Notes: generated by a model from the letters alone, not told the origin. Positions 51,701 to 60,079 are shown, counted from the stretch's first letter. The stretch is DNA of 64,000 nt from an uncultured Clostridia bacterium (GCA_930990515.1 CAKNPS010000004.1:62001-126000); one strand, 5' to 3'. A program made the numbers and translations.

Positions 51701-52888
51701 GCTGGTTATATCGCAGATAATCAAACGGTAACATTTAGTCTTGGCAATTTTCGCTTATCAACAGGCGAAGTGAGTTTGACAACTTCAGGAAATACTTATA
51801 ATCTTCCAACAAAACAACTTGAAGAAAATATGACGCATTGGAATAAATATAGTTTAAATGAAAATATTGGAACTTCATATAATTATGAAAACAAGCAAAG
51901 TTCAATATCAATTAATACTGCAGGTGGTTGGGAAATCGTAGGGACACAAGTTCAAGTTTTGAAAAATACTAATTATACTATTAATTTTAATATGTTGTCT
52001 GGGGCAACAAATAATCCAAGTAGCAAACCAAGACTTCAAGTTTTAAATGCTGCTCCAGTTAATAACGATAATTCTTCAACAGAAATTGCGTATTTAGATT
52101 TAGTAAGTAATGGTTCTAAAAAGTTAACTTTTAATTCTGGCGACAATGAAACTTTATATATAATTATAAATGGTGGATATCTTAATGATGGTTCAACATA
52201 TACATTCACTTTTTCTGATTTTTCTTTCAAAAATGGAAAACAAGAAGCATATGGAACAAAAGGATATAATTCATATATTCTTAGTAATGGCGAAGAATAT
52301 TTAAGATATAACGGAAATTGGTATAAAGTTGAACCAGTGAAGTATTATCTATCTGGGAATTATAGCGAAGGATATGCAACTGAAAATGGGAATATTACTG
52401 CTGTAAGTGAAAAAGTTGTTTTCGCAAGTGTATGGAACCTTGGATTTGTTGGACTTAATGGTGGTTATTCATCTTCAAACTCAACAATTTTGAATAACCA
52501 TGATAACCATTTTTTGATTGATAGTAATACAGGTTGGGATGGAACTGTGATGAATAATGATTATATAACACGTAAAGATATGAGTTGGAAAGTTTTTACA
52601 AATTCAAGTGGTAATATAACTGCACAAACTCATTCTGATTCCTATGCTCTACCAACATCAACAATAGATTTGGACGAAGTCTTTGGCGAAGGAAATTATC
52701 AAGCAGAGTTTTCTGACTTGGTTTCAGATATGTTGGGAAATAAATTAATGTATTGGACGCGCGATGTTGGCTCAAATTTAAATAATGCAGAGTGTATTAC
52801 AAGATTTGGAACAGTCACGCAAGCCAAAATGCAGAAGTTGTTAGGCGTAAGGATAACACTCAATGTTAAAACTTTTGCTTGTGTTTAA
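48734..52888 (+). CDS. Giant repeat-rich surface lipoprotein, 1384 aa
   Basis: The start is GTG, then a signal peptide and lipobox LLLSAC with Cys at residue 28, then an acidic Asp/Asn/Glu linker to about residue 75. Residues about 218-750 are four to five tandem beta modules of about 100-115 residues; two are nearly identical with a 108-residue period. A Listeria-Bacteroides-type repeat follows (about 755-835). The C-terminal domain resembles the DUF6273 group (WYVEMGRYPQT near 840, continuing at about 1177), split by two related beta-sandwich modules (about 857-1165). It is likely an exposed adhesin or carbohydrate-binding protein. No catalytic motif is visible. Confidence 0.82.
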   Translation: MRKYFITFLSILLIAITSIGGGLLLSACDNSSYSENGGGNLDDSENGSDENLDDDDLPNNPNDDEENEDNKDDVTAASDFTINLTVYTMDASGNYVTGLDRREHAHTAGSYSFGSAGFASIWLSRSNGNRSETKTAYSGSTSITWNQGWVANATANISVSLPENGYPYIGQYNEMYVLDHIQCSSCGSVNSTEHSCYIGSAAGIWGKYTTTYSVYFARKSYNIDVNILNPDGNQDFNSGTVDLRYSWNNATSNDVNDQPETSRIYADTSLIISDIKPASGYYLRGVSASRGGISNSNGTYTYKVSSLGGYKWPDPGSGFFDIVNVQMGRLTQQNINILSPSGSEDGQSGTMDVYYSFNDTRYDNQANEPITGTNVQDNSYIEISDIRPATGMRIESVKVGNTNITPSNGVYRIDCNASQTIVVQMAWKEYYVDVNIMSPTNVQDNASGTVDIVYSSPYQSLNDVTNEATTSLIQHGGTITISDIKPAAGMRIESVYITSGNGTLSNNNGTYTFTASSDGSHQVQWYNEIIIKMTWKEYYVGINIMSPTNVQDNASGTIDIVYSSPYQSLNDVTNEATTSLIQHGGTITISDIKPATGYKLESVSLSGGNGTLTNNNGTYTFTASSDGSHQTKWYNEIIIKMTYQEYRLDVNYNVNGTWYNSGLDGFQFSIYHGDNLIGSNFKDYNAEIDFRTEVRVVASTILNGYKLSQITSPVATVQTNTLTFSMPAQDISVSIYIVSNVYTTTLKYQNGNADSTIYLKYGVGWYSNSSCTTSITNIPVPSREGFNFSGFYNSSTGTGTQTINSSGEILVSNTFSTSAMVWYANWIAKNPARYDEELGKWYVEMGRYPQTSIIDSDLRNWSERNGSNFSNISYNEMTKMSTFTVTTVGVWEILTIAIPAIVGVEYTLTFDYIVPNYNRLEENLGDYGQVQNADGGLAIQIINAGGPTNSNNTERDYLTYRLPTTEGAGTITTTFRVIGTDTNMYIAINAGYIADNQTVTFSLGNFRLSTGEVSLTTSGNTYNLPTKQLEENMTHWNKYSLNENIGTSYNYENKQSSISINTAGGWEIVGTQVQVLKNTNYTINFNMLSGATNNPSSKPRLQVLNAAPVNNDNSSTEIAYLDLVSNGSKKLTFNSGDNETLYIIINGGYLNDGSTYTFTFSDFSFKNGKQEAYGTKGYNSYILSNGEEYLRYNGNWYKVEPVKYYLSGNYSEGYATENGNITAVSEKVVFASVWNLGFVGLNGGYSSSNSTILNNHDNHFLIDSNTGWDGTVMNNDYITRKDMSWKVFTNSSGNITAQTHSDSYALPTSTIDLDEVFGEGNYQAEFSDLVSDMLGNKLMYWTRDVGSNLNNAECITRFGTVTQAKMQKLLGVRITLNVKTFACV
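50012..50659 (+). repeat. Tandem 324-bp repeat inside the surface protein gene
   Basis: The units start near 50012 and 50336, 324 bp (108 codons) apart. Long stretches, for example from about 50076 to 50160 in the first copy, are nearly identical at the DNA level, indicating recent duplication or gene conversion. Copy number can change without a frameshift. Confidence 0.9.
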
Positions 52889-52961
52889 GCATTGTTTTCA
52901 CATTATTAATTATTCATTTTTAAATTAAAAAGAATCGTTTTAATTAATCGTTTATCAAATA

Positions 52962-52996
52962 AAAAAATAGTGGTAAAAATTGCCACTATTTTTTCT
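52962..52996. terminator. Terminator between surface protein and convergent gene
   Basis: AAAATAGTGG pairs with CCACTATTTT around a short loop, with A and T runs on either side. Confidence 0.85.
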
Positions 52997-53047
52997 AATT
53001 TCAAAGGTTACGAGTATTTAAAACTTATTTTATGATTTGATATCATT

Positions 53048-53692
53048 TTAAGCGAGTTCTTTATCTTTATTTAGATATTTTTCATAATCAATTCCAATTT
53101 TTTCTCCAACTGATAAGATAAAATCTGCATCTTTGAGTTTTTTATTCCCTTTGTAAAAATTGATAAATACAGAAAATTTAGGGTTATCCTTTTCCATAAA
53201 AAATTGTTCTTTATCATACATCTCGAAACCTCTTTTGAGTGTAACATAAGACACGACATAAGGGAGTCTATCTAAAAATGCATCTGGAAAATTATGTCTA
53301 TAATATATTTTTTTCAAGTGTTCTTTGTCAAATTCAATTCTTGCATTGGTTGATTTAATAAGACTATTATCAGTGATAACCATTAAACCTTTAAGTAGAC
53401 TATTGATATATTGTTGCTTTTCTGTATTGGTTTTTAATGCTTTATATTCAGCATCATTATCTAAAACGGCTTTAATACCTTGCAAATATTGGCAAAAAAG
53501 GATTTCATTAAAATCTAATTTATCAACATTTCGTTGGTAAAAAGTGTCTTTATTAAATATAGAGCCAGTAATGTCGTCTTTTAATTTTCCTTCTTCGTCA
53601 CAACAATTTACGATTGGGCTTTCGAGTAGTTCTGGAGTTACTAAATTATATTTTAAATATCTATCTATATAACTATCAAAATTAAGTTCCAT
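53048..53692 (-). CDS. Unknown protein, paralogue of the gene at 25.1 kb
   Basis: The 214-residue soluble protein shares LPYVVSYVTLKRGFEMY and the tail KYLNKDKELA with the protein at 25127-25693. No known domain, signal peptide or catalytic motif is visible. AAGGAG precedes the ATG. The promoter TTGACT, 17 bp, TAAAAT (minus strand, 53739-53744 and 53716-53721) is like that of the paralogue but has no homopolymer in its spacer, so expression should be constant. It is downstream of the giant surface protein and convergent with it. Confidence 0.7.
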   Translation of the reverse strand: MELNFDSYIDRYLKYNLVTPELLESPIVNCCDEEGKLKDDITGSIFNKDTFYQRNVDKLDFNEILFCQYLQGIKAVLDNDAEYKALKTNTEKQQYINSLLKGLMVITDNSLIKSTNARIEFDKEHLKKIYYRHNFPDAFLDRLPYVVSYVTLKRGFEMYDKEQFFMEKDNPKFSVFINFYKGNKKLKDADFILSVGEKIGIDYEKYLNKDKELA

Positions 53693-53715
53693 AAAATTCT
53701 CCTTTTCATAAAATT

Positions 53716-53744
53716 ATTTTACCATAAAAGTAACTAAAAGTCAA
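53716..53744 (-). promoter_or_regulatory. Promoter of the unknown gene at 53.0 kb
   Basis: On the minus strand TTGACT (53739-53744) and TAAAAT (53716-53721) are separated by 17 bp. Confidence 0.75.
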
Positions 53745-53848
53745 TAAAAATTTTTTTGACAAAAAGAGTGAAAATTTTTAAATTTAACTGATTTTTTTCT
53801 TAATATATTTTGTTTTAGATTTAATAAAATGGGAGAAAGGAGTGGAAG

Positions 53849-54634
53849 ATGGAAATTATTGTAGAATATACTCTTCTTCAAAATTTCATAATCGACTTTC
53901 TTATTTTCAAAACAACAGCAAAAGTTTTGCGAGTGAAATGCCATTTTATCATTTTAGCGTCAATTTTAGGGGCGATTGTTGCCTTGATTTCTCCACTTTT
54001 CCATTTGTCTAAAATTGGAGAATTTTTGCTTAAAATGTTTTTGGCAGTTTTGCTTGTTTCCATAACCTTTTCATATAAGAAATTTTCTTCTTTTTTGAAA
54101 ATATATTTAACATTTTTCTTTTGCACTTTTCTTTATGGGGGAGTGTGCGCGTTTTTTGTGCAAACCTTTGGGCAGTTGAGTACAGTCATAATTTTGAGTA
54201 TTATCATAGTGACGTATTTTGTGCTAGGTTATCTAATCAAATTTGTTAATAAACGGAAGGAGATTGAAAAATTTTGCCTAGAAGTCAAACTTTTAAATGA
54301 AGGGAAAACTTGCGAATGTAAGGGGTTTTTAGATACTGGAAATCTTCTTTCTGACCCTATAACCAATAAACCCGTAAATCTAATTAGTTACAAACTTTTT
54401 AGAGAGTTGTTTAATGTGGACATTGCGGACATTTTGACTAAGAAAATAGACATGAAAAATCTTAAATTTGCTCACTATATCAATCTTGGAACTGTGGCGG
54501 ACTCTTCAAAAGTTTTAGCTTTTGAAATTGATAAAATTGTGGTGGGAGAAAAGGAACAAGAAAAGCCAGTGCTTGCCCTATGTTTAAAGAATTTTAAGAG
54601 TTACGAGATGATTTTGCACAATAGTTTTGCATAA
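53849..54634 (+). CDS. spoIIGA: Sigma-E processing peptidase SpoIIGA
   Basis: SpoIIGA is a membrane aspartic protease that cuts the pro-sequence from pro-sigma-E after the SpoIIR signal. The 261 residues start with five hydrophobic segments (to about residue 140) followed by the protease domain. Its single catalytic Asp lies in GFLDTGNLLSDPITNKPV. Length is close to the family norm. It overlaps the longer sigE frame and precedes the sigE ATG by 13 nt, the standard spoIIGA-sigE pair. Confidence 0.93.
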   Translation: MEIIVEYTLLQNFIIDFLIFKTTAKVLRVKCHFIILASILGAIVALISPLFHLSKIGEFLLKMFLAVLLVSITFSYKKFSSFLKIYLTFFFCTFLYGGVCAFFVQTFGQLSTVIILSIIIVTYFVLGYLIKFVNKRKEIEKFCLEVKLLNEGKTCECKGFLDTGNLLSDPITNKPVNLISYKLFRELFNVDIADILTKKIDMKNLKFAHYINLGTVADSSKVLAFEIDKIVVGEKEQEKPVLALCLKNFKSYEMILHNSFA

Positions 54635-54647
54635 AAGGAGATTTATT

Positions 54648-55376
54648 ATGAATTTTATTCAAAAAATTAGGCTTATTATATACAAATTTTTAAATCGTAG
54701 TTACTTTAAAGAAACGGAAAATGTTGTTTTTTATGTTTGTGGAAATCAGGCACTTCCTGAACCGCTTGAGCCAGAAGAAGAACAAGTGCTTTTGGAAGAG
54801 ATACAAAAGGGAAATAATGTCGCTCGTGATAAACTCATTGAACACAACATTCGTCTTGTGGTCTATATCGCCAAAAAATTTGAAACAAGCGGAATTGAAC
54901 TTGAAGATTTAATTTCTATTGGTGCGATTGGGCTTATCAAAGCAGTGAAAACTTATAGCCTTGACAAGAACATTAAACTTGCAACTTATGCATCGCGTTG
55001 TATTGAAAATGAGATTTTGATGCAACTTAGAAAAAATACTCGAATTAAAAATGAAGTGAGTTTGGACGAGCCACTTTCTAATGATGGAGAAGGAAATGAG
55101 TTACTTCTTCAAGACATCATTCCTGTTGATGAAGATATTGTTTCAAAAGGATTAGAAACAGGTTCGGACAAACAAGTGCTTTTCAGCATTTTAAATAAAT
55201 TAGATGTAAGAGAACAGCAAATTATGGTATATCGTTTTGGGTTAAATGGGCATGAAGAAAAAACACAAAAAGAAGTCGCTGACCTTATGGGAATAAGTCA
55301 AAGTTATATTTCAAGAATTGAAAAGAAAATTTTAAATAAATTAAAAAGAAAATTAGAAAAAACTGATATTATTTAA
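54648..55376 (+). CDS. sigE: RNA polymerase sporulation sigma factor E
   Basis: Sigma-E drives mother-cell gene expression. The start is the ATG at 54648, with AAAGGAG upstream. The 242 residues begin with a pro-sequence of about 27 residues (KIRLIIYKFLN), then sigma region 2 (LIEHNIRLVVYIAKKF, then DLISIGAIGLIKAVKTY) and region 4 (EVADLMGISQSYISRIEKKIL). It is coupled to its protease SpoIIGA. Confidence 0.96.
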   Translation: MNFIQKIRLIIYKFLNRSYFKETENVVFYVCGNQALPEPLEPEEEQVLLEEIQKGNNVARDKLIEHNIRLVVYIAKKFETSGIELEDLISIGAIGLIKAVKTYSLDKNIKLATYASRCIENEILMQLRKNTRIKNEVSLDEPLSNDGEGNELLLQDIIPVDEDIVSKGLETGSDKQVLFSILNKLDVREQQIMVYRFGLNGHEEKTQKEVADLMGISQSYISRIEKKILNKLKRKLEKTDII

Positions 55377-55630
55377 AAAAATATTAAAATTAATCTATTT
55401 TAATTTAAAATTTTATTTTTAAAACCTATTTATAAGTCTTTTGTTTAGGAATTTTTAGTGATTTAATATTAATTTTGAATTATTTTAATTAAAAATTATA
55501 TATTATCTAATTTTTTGTATTTTTAAACGAAAAAACATTAAAATTTTTGTTATTTTTTGACTATTTTTGTATTTTAAGATATTTTTTGAATATTTCCCTT
55601 TAAAATTGAGAAAAACATTTTTGTATATTT
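55377..55630. other. AT-rich spacer between sigE and sigG
   Basis: About 250 bp of very AT-rich DNA. A sigma-F/G-type promoter is expected but I could not identify one with confidence. A ribosome-binding site (AGGGGG) lies at the right edge. Confidence 0.5.
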
Positions 55631-55641
55631 TAGGGGGCAAT

Positions 55642-56415
55642 ATGGCAAATCGTGTTGTTATTTCTGGAGTGAACACTTCTCTTCTTCCAAAACTTAAAAA
55701 TGCAGAAATTGTGGAACTTATGAAAAAAGTAAAAGCAGGAGATGAATTTGCACGCGACCAATTTGTTGTTGCAAACTTAAGACTGGTGCTTTCTGTCGTG
55801 CAACGCTTTTCAGGACAATCTGAGAAGGCTGATGATATGTTTCAAGTGGGGTGCGTGGGACTTCTTAAGGCAATTGATAATTTTGATGAAAATTTGGGAG
55901 TTAAATTTTCCACTTATGCAGTCCCTATGATTATCGGCGAAATTAAAAGATATTTAAGAGATAACAACTCCGTTCGTGTCAGTCGCTCTATTCGTGATGT
56001 CGCCTATAAATCATTAAAAGTAAAAGAAGAAATAATCAAAAAGGAAAATCGTGAGCCAAGTTTAGATGAAATTGCCAAAGTTCTTGAAATTCCGCTTGAA
56101 GAAGTCACTTTTGCCTTAGATGCGATAAGTGAAACCGTTTCTCTTTCTGAACCAGTTTATAATGACGGAAATGAAACCGTGCGAATTATGGACCAAATCA
56201 CAAGCGAAAAGGACGATGATGAAAACCTTGTTGAGAAAATGACATTGAATGATGCAATTAAAAACTTGTCAGAACGCGAAAAAGAAATTCTTTTGATGCG
56301 TTATTATGTTGGAAAAACTCAAATGGAAGTGAGCGAAGAAGTCGGAATAAGTCAAGCACAAGTTTCTCGACTTGAAAAAACTGCCCTGAAAACTCTTAAA
56401 AAATTTTTCGAGTAA
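55642..56415 (+). CDS. sigG: RNA polymerase sporulation sigma factor G
   Basis: Sigma-G drives late forespore genes. The start ATG at 55642 follows AGGGGG. The 257 residues include the sigma-G N-terminus (VVISGVNTSLLPKLKN), region 2 (FQVGCVGLLKAIDNFD, then FSTYAVPMIIGEIKRYLRDN) and region 4 (EVSEEVGISQAQVSRLEKTAL). It follows sigE as in Bacillus (spoIIGA-sigE-sigG). A hairpin terminator lies 80 bp after it. Confidence 0.96.
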   Translation: MANRVVISGVNTSLLPKLKNAEIVELMKKVKAGDEFARDQFVVANLRLVLSVVQRFSGQSEKADDMFQVGCVGLLKAIDNFDENLGVKFSTYAVPMIIGEIKRYLRDNNSVRVSRSIRDVAYKSLKVKEEIIKKENREPSLDEIAKVLEIPLEEVTFALDAISETVSLSEPVYNDGNETVRIMDQITSEKDDDENLVEKMTLNDAIKNLSEREKEILLMRYYVGKTQMEVSEEVGISQAQVSRLEKTALKTLKKFFE

Positions 56416-56498
56416 GTGATGTTGTCACAAGTTGTTAATTGATATTTTAATAAAAATTTTTGTTTTGGAAATAATCAATAAAGTGTAAAATTATAAAA

Positions 56499-56520
56499 GA
56501 CAGGCAATGCCTGTCATTAT
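56499..56520 (+). terminator. Terminator-like hairpin after sigG
   Basis: A GACAGGC/GCCTGTC stem (56499-56515) with a weak T run; it lies just upstream of the ylmC promoter region. Confidence 0.7.
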
Positions 56521-56547
56521 TTGACAATTTTCAACATATTATGCTTT

Positions 56548-56838
56548 ATGGAAACATCATTTTTGGAATTAAGGTGCAAAGAAGTTGTCAATGTTGTTGA
56601 CGGAAAAAGACTAGGACACATTGTGGACATTTGTTTTAATCTGCAAACAAGTTGCTTGCAAGGAATTGTTGTCCCGGGAGAGAGAAACTTTTGGAATGTC
56701 TTTAAAAGTGGAATGGAACTTTTTATTCCAATTTCTCAAATTGTCAAGGTGGGAGAAGATACCATTTTGGTGGAACTTTATGCTTCTTCAAATCCAACAC
56801 CTTATGTGCTTGGCACATCAAACAATAAGAAAAAATGA
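56548..56838 (+). CDS. ylmC: YlmC/YmxH family PRC-barrel sporulation protein
   Basis: The 96-residue protein has the PRC-barrel pattern of YlmC/YmxH: ELRCKEVVNVVDGKRLGHIVDI, then a loop, and LFIPISQIVKVGEDTILVEL. Family members are spore-associated in Firmicutes, although the molecular role is unclear. The likely start is the ATG at 56548; a longer frame begins at the TTG of a TTGACA sequence at 56521. TATTAT (56537-56542) lies 5 nt before the ATG. The position next to sigG is typical. Confidence 0.85.
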   Translation: METSFLELRCKEVVNVVDGKRLGHIVDICFNLQTSCLQGIVVPGERNFWNVFKSGMELFIPISQIVKVGEDTILVELYASSNPTPYVLGTSNNKKK

Positions 56839-56856
56839 CAGGCGTTGCCTGTCTTA
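56837..56856 (+). terminator. Terminator of ylmC
   Basis: A GACAGGC/GCCTGTC stem (56837-56853) starting inside the stop codon. The T run is short. Confidence 0.75.
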
Positions 56857-56944
56857 ATATTTTACAATATATTTAAGAACATTAAGTTTAACATAACTTA
56901 ATCAAACAGTGATACAACTTAAAAAGCATCAACAATACAAAAAC

Positions 56945-57170
56945 AAACTTTGCTAAAATCTAGAGAGTAACATTGTTACCAGTTCGCAACTGGAGATTTT
57001 GATTAAGTTTAATTATATTTATATATTTTGTTAGTAATAAACTTTGCTAAAATCTAGAGAGTAACATTGTTACCAGTTCGCAACTGGAGATTTTGATTAA
57101 GTTTAATTATATTTATATATTTTGTTAGTAATAAACTTTGCTAGAATCTAGAAAGTAGCATGGCTACATT
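56945..57170. repeat. Tandem 94-bp structured repeat, 2.4 copies
   Basis: Units start at 56945, 57039 and 57133. The first two are identical; the third is partial and runs into the nrdR stop codon. Each unit has an outer stem AAAATCT/AGATTTT (56955-56961, 56994-57000 in unit 1) enclosing GTAAC/GTTAC and CAGTT/AACTG hairpins. In unit 3 the first hairpin reads GTAGC/GCTAC, a compensatory pair change. It lies between two convergent genes. It is not CRISPR: there are no spacers. Confidence 0.93.
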
Positions 57171-57607
57171 TCGGTGATGAGTTTGATGAAGTTGGTGACA
57201 TCTTTGAATTGGCGATAAACTGAAGCAAAACGCACATAAGCGATTTCATCAACTTTTTTAAGTCTTTCCATAATCATTTCGCCAATCTCGCTTGATTTAA
57301 CTTCTTGATTGAGTGAATTTTGAATTGTTTTTTCAATATCTTCTGCCATTTCGTCAATTTGAGCCATACTTACAGGGCGTTTTTCGCAGGCTTTAATCAT
57401 TCCGCACTTGATTTTTTCAATATTAAAAGGTTGGCGAGAACCATCTTTTTTGATAACTAAAATTGGCACAGTTTCCACTGTTTCATAAGTTGTGAAACGC
57501 TTTCCACAATTAAGACATTCTCTTCTTCTACGAATTGAATTTGATTCGTCTGTGCTACGACTATCTAAAACTTTGCTTTCTTCGCAACCGCAATATATAC
57601 ATTTCAT
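57164..57607 (-). CDS. nrdR: Transcriptional repressor NrdR
   Basis: NrdR senses (d)ATP and represses ribonucleotide reductase genes. The 147 residues have an N-terminal zinc ribbon (CIYCGC, then [12 protein letters not shown]) and an ATP-cone domain starting [16 protein letters not shown]. All four cysteines are present. AAGGAG precedes the ATG. No nrd gene is in the window. Its 3' end overlaps the third copy of the tandem structured repeat, which may serve as its terminator. Confidence 0.96.
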   Translation of the reverse strand: MKCIYCGCEESKVLDSRSTDESNSIRRRRECLNCGKRFTTYETVETVPILVIKKDGSRQPFNIEKIKCGMIKACEKRPVSMAQIDEMAEDIEKTIQNSLNQEVKSSEIGEMIMERLKKVDEIAYVRFASVYRQFKDVTNFIKLITEM

Positions 57608-57734
57608 AATTTTTTCTCCTTAAACACTTTTATCTTATCACAAAATATTGTGTAAACGCAAACATTTTTCCACAATATTTACATATTTCAAGATTTTTTT
57701 CATATTAAAAAATTTTTTACCATAAATTTTTAAT

Positions 57735-57965
57735 ATGATGCCTTTGACAAGTGGAAAACTTAATATATCATATAAAATTAAAAGTATTTCTGGCGAAAAC
57801 GAAAAGGTTGCTCGCAGATTTTTAGAACTTGGGTTAATTAAAGGACAGGCTATTAAAATTCTCAATACTTCCATTCTTAAGAAAGTTTTTTTGGTGGAAA
57901 TTAGGGGATATATTTTGTCAATAAAAGCAGACCTACTTTCCTATATTTTAGTGGAGAAGATGTGA
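57735..57965 (+). CDS. feoA: Ferrous iron transport protein FeoA
   Basis: The 76-residue SH3-like protein has the FeoA pattern: KIKSISGENEKVARRFLELGLIKGQAIKIL, then VEIRGYILSIKADLLSYILVE. FeoA supports Fe(II) uptake by FeoB. The start is ATG 57735 or 57738; a TAAATT box ends 6 nt before 57735 and no Shine-Dalgarno is visible, so the transcript may be leaderless, although no good -35 box is seen. It precedes feoB by 1 nt. Confidence 0.9.
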   Translation: MMPLTSGKLNISYKIKSISGENEKVARRFLELGLIKGQAIKILNTSILKKVFLVEIRGYILSIKADLLSYILVEKM

Positions 57966-57966
57966 A

Positions 57967-60072
57967 ATGGAAGAAATACTTTTAGTCGGAAATCCAAATT
58001 CTGGAAAAACCACTTTATATAATGCACTCACTCGTTCAAATGAACATATTGGCAACTGGCACGGTGTGACAGTGGAAGAAAAGAAGAAAATGATGAAAGT
58101 GAAAGATAAAAATTTTCTTCTTGTGGATACACCCGGGCTATATTCACTTTCGCCACTCTCATTTGAAGAAGAAGTTTCTTTTAAGATTATTGAAGGCAAG
58201 AATTATAAAAAAATTATCAACATTTGTGACAGGAACAATCTTCAACGCAATTTATATCTATCACTTTGCCTTTTGGAAGAAAATTTAGATGTTGTTATTG
58301 CCATAAATGAGATTGATAAAAAAGTTAAGTTTAAAGTCGATGAAAAAAAACTTTCAACAATGCTTGGTTGCGATGTAATTTTAATTAATGCGGAAAAAAA
58401 GATTAAGGTTGATGCGTTGAAAGAGAGTTTATTAAAAGAAAATATCATAAAACCGCTTCCATATCTTGAAAAAATTGATTTTTCAGTTGTTAAAAATTAT
58501 TTCAAAGATAAAAATAAAAACGAACAAACAATTTTTGCCATTAAAGCCTTTGAAAGAAACGAAAGTTTTTTCAAACTTAAAGGTTATAGCGACGAAGAAA
58601 TCAAGAAGATTTTTTCTCTTGTGCCAACTAATAGTTTAGAAATTTTGACAGAAGCAAGATATAATTTTCTTGACGAAGTGATAGATAAAAGTTGCCAAAA
58701 AGTTAATTTCACTTATGGAAAAAGTAGGTTGGACAAAGTGCTACTTAATAAATATCTCGCTCTTCCACTTTTTCTTCTTATTATTGCTTTTATTTTCTTT
58801 TTAACTTTCTTCTCTCTTGGTGCTTTTTTAAGTGACTTACTCTCGCAGTTTTTATCTTTGATTTCTTCTCCAATTTTATCTGGACTTAAAAGCGTGCTTG
58901 GAGAAAGTTGGGTACATTACCTTTTTTCTGATGCTATATTTAATGGTCTTTCCACCGTGCTCTCATTTTTACCACAAGTCGTTCTCTTATTTTTCTTTTT
59001 GAGTTTACTGGAAGATAGCGGATATATGAGCAGAATTGCTTTTACATTTGAAGACATTTTAGGGAAAGTGGGGCTTTCTGGAAAAAGTATTTACACTTTA
59101 CTTATGGGGTTTGGTTGTTCCACAACAGCAATTATGACAGCAAGAAATATGGACAACAAAAATAGCAAAATTAAGACAGCACTTTTGTGTCCATATATGA
59201 GTTGTTCGGCAAAAATTCCAATCTACACTGTTGTTGGTGGGGCATTTTTTGGAGCAAGCAATATTTTTGTTATTATGGGTTTGTATCTTTTAGGCGTTGT
59301 TGTGGCAATTTTAGTTTCCCTTGTTTTAGATAAAACCGTTTTAAAAAGCGACAATCAAACTTTCATTTTAGAATTTCCGCCATATCGAGTGACTTCTTTA
59401 AGACGCTTGAAAAACATTTTAAAAAACAATGTAAAAACTTTTCTTGTCAAAGTCGGCTCAATTATGATTGCTATGAATATCATCGTCTTTTTGCTTTCTT
59501 CTTTTACTTTCAAATTTCAATTTGTGTTAGACGGAAATGGCAGTGTTTTGCAAGAAATAGGAAAATTTTTAGCACCAATTTTTGAACCACTTGGATTTAA
59601 TAACTGGGCGATTGTTTCAGCCTTGCTTGCCGGACTTGTGGCAAAAGAAGTTGTTGTGTCATCAATCGCAATGTTTAATGGTGTGGACTATAATGCCACC
59701 AAACTCATTTCTTCTTCCATTCTGCTCTCAACCAGTGTGGTCTATTTTCCATCGACCGCTTCCGTTTTGTCATTTTTAGTTTTTTGTTTACTCTACACAC
59801 CTTGTCTTGCTTCCATTTCCATGATGAAAGCGGAGATTGGAACAAAGTGGACGATTGTGGGAATTATCATTCAACTTGTGGTGGCTTATGTTTTGAGTTT
59901 TATTGTTTATAACATTGCTTTGTCTTTTGAAATTTTTGATTTTTGTCCGACAGTTCTTGTTATTTTAGCAATACTTTTGGTTCTTGTTTCCATAATTTTG
60001 ATTTATCGTTTAATAAAACATAAAAAATGTCCACATAACTGTTCAAATTGCCATAGAAATTGCAAAAAATGA
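57967..60072 (+). CDS. feoB: Ferrous iron transporter FeoB
   Basis: FeoB imports Fe(II) through a membrane domain coupled to a G domain. The 701 residues have G1 GNPNSGKTTLYN, NWHGVTVEE (usually NWPGVTVE), G3 DTPGLYS, a helical region and about eleven transmembrane segments with GFGCSTTAIM. The C-terminus carries a Cys-rich tail (CPHNCSNCHRNC). The His-for-Pro change in the switch is unusual but not inactivating by inspection. It is coupled to feoA. Confidence 0.95.
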   Translation: MEEILLVGNPNSGKTTLYNALTRSNEHIGNWHGVTVEEKKKMMKVKDKNFLLVDTPGLYSLSPLSFEEEVSFKIIEGKNYKKIINICDRNNLQRNLYLSLCLLEENLDVVIAINEIDKKVKFKVDEKKLSTMLGCDVILINAEKKIKVDALKESLLKENIIKPLPYLEKIDFSVVKNYFKDKNKNEQTIFAIKAFERNESFFKLKGYSDEEIKKIFSLVPTNSLEILTEARYNFLDEVIDKSCQKVNFTYGKSRLDKVLLNKYLALPLFLLIIAFIFFLTFFSLGAFLSDLLSQFLSLISSPILSGLKSVLGESWVHYLFSDAIFNGLSTVLSFLPQVVLLFFFLSLLEDSGYMSRIAFTFEDILGKVGLSGKSIYTLLMGFGCSTTAIMTARNMDNKNSKIKTALLCPYMSCSAKIPIYTVVGGAFFGASNIFVIMGLYLLGVVVAILVSLVLDKTVLKSDNQTFILEFPPYRVTSLRRLKNILKNNVKTFLVKVGSIMIAMNIIVFLLSSFTFKFQFVLDGNGSVLQEIGKFLAPIFEPLGFNNWAIVSALLAGLVAKEVVVSSIAMFNGVDYNATKLISSSILLSTSVVYFPSTASVLSFLVFCLLYTPCLASISMMKAEIGTKWTIVGIIIQLVVAYVLSFIVYNIALSFEIFDFCPTVLVILAILLVLVSIILIYRLIKHKKCPHNCSNCHRNCKK

Positions 60073-60079
60073 TGAAATA

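Noticed and set aside
56945..57170. CRISPR array
   Set aside because: Units are 94 bp, directly adjacent with no variable spacers, and no cas gene is present.
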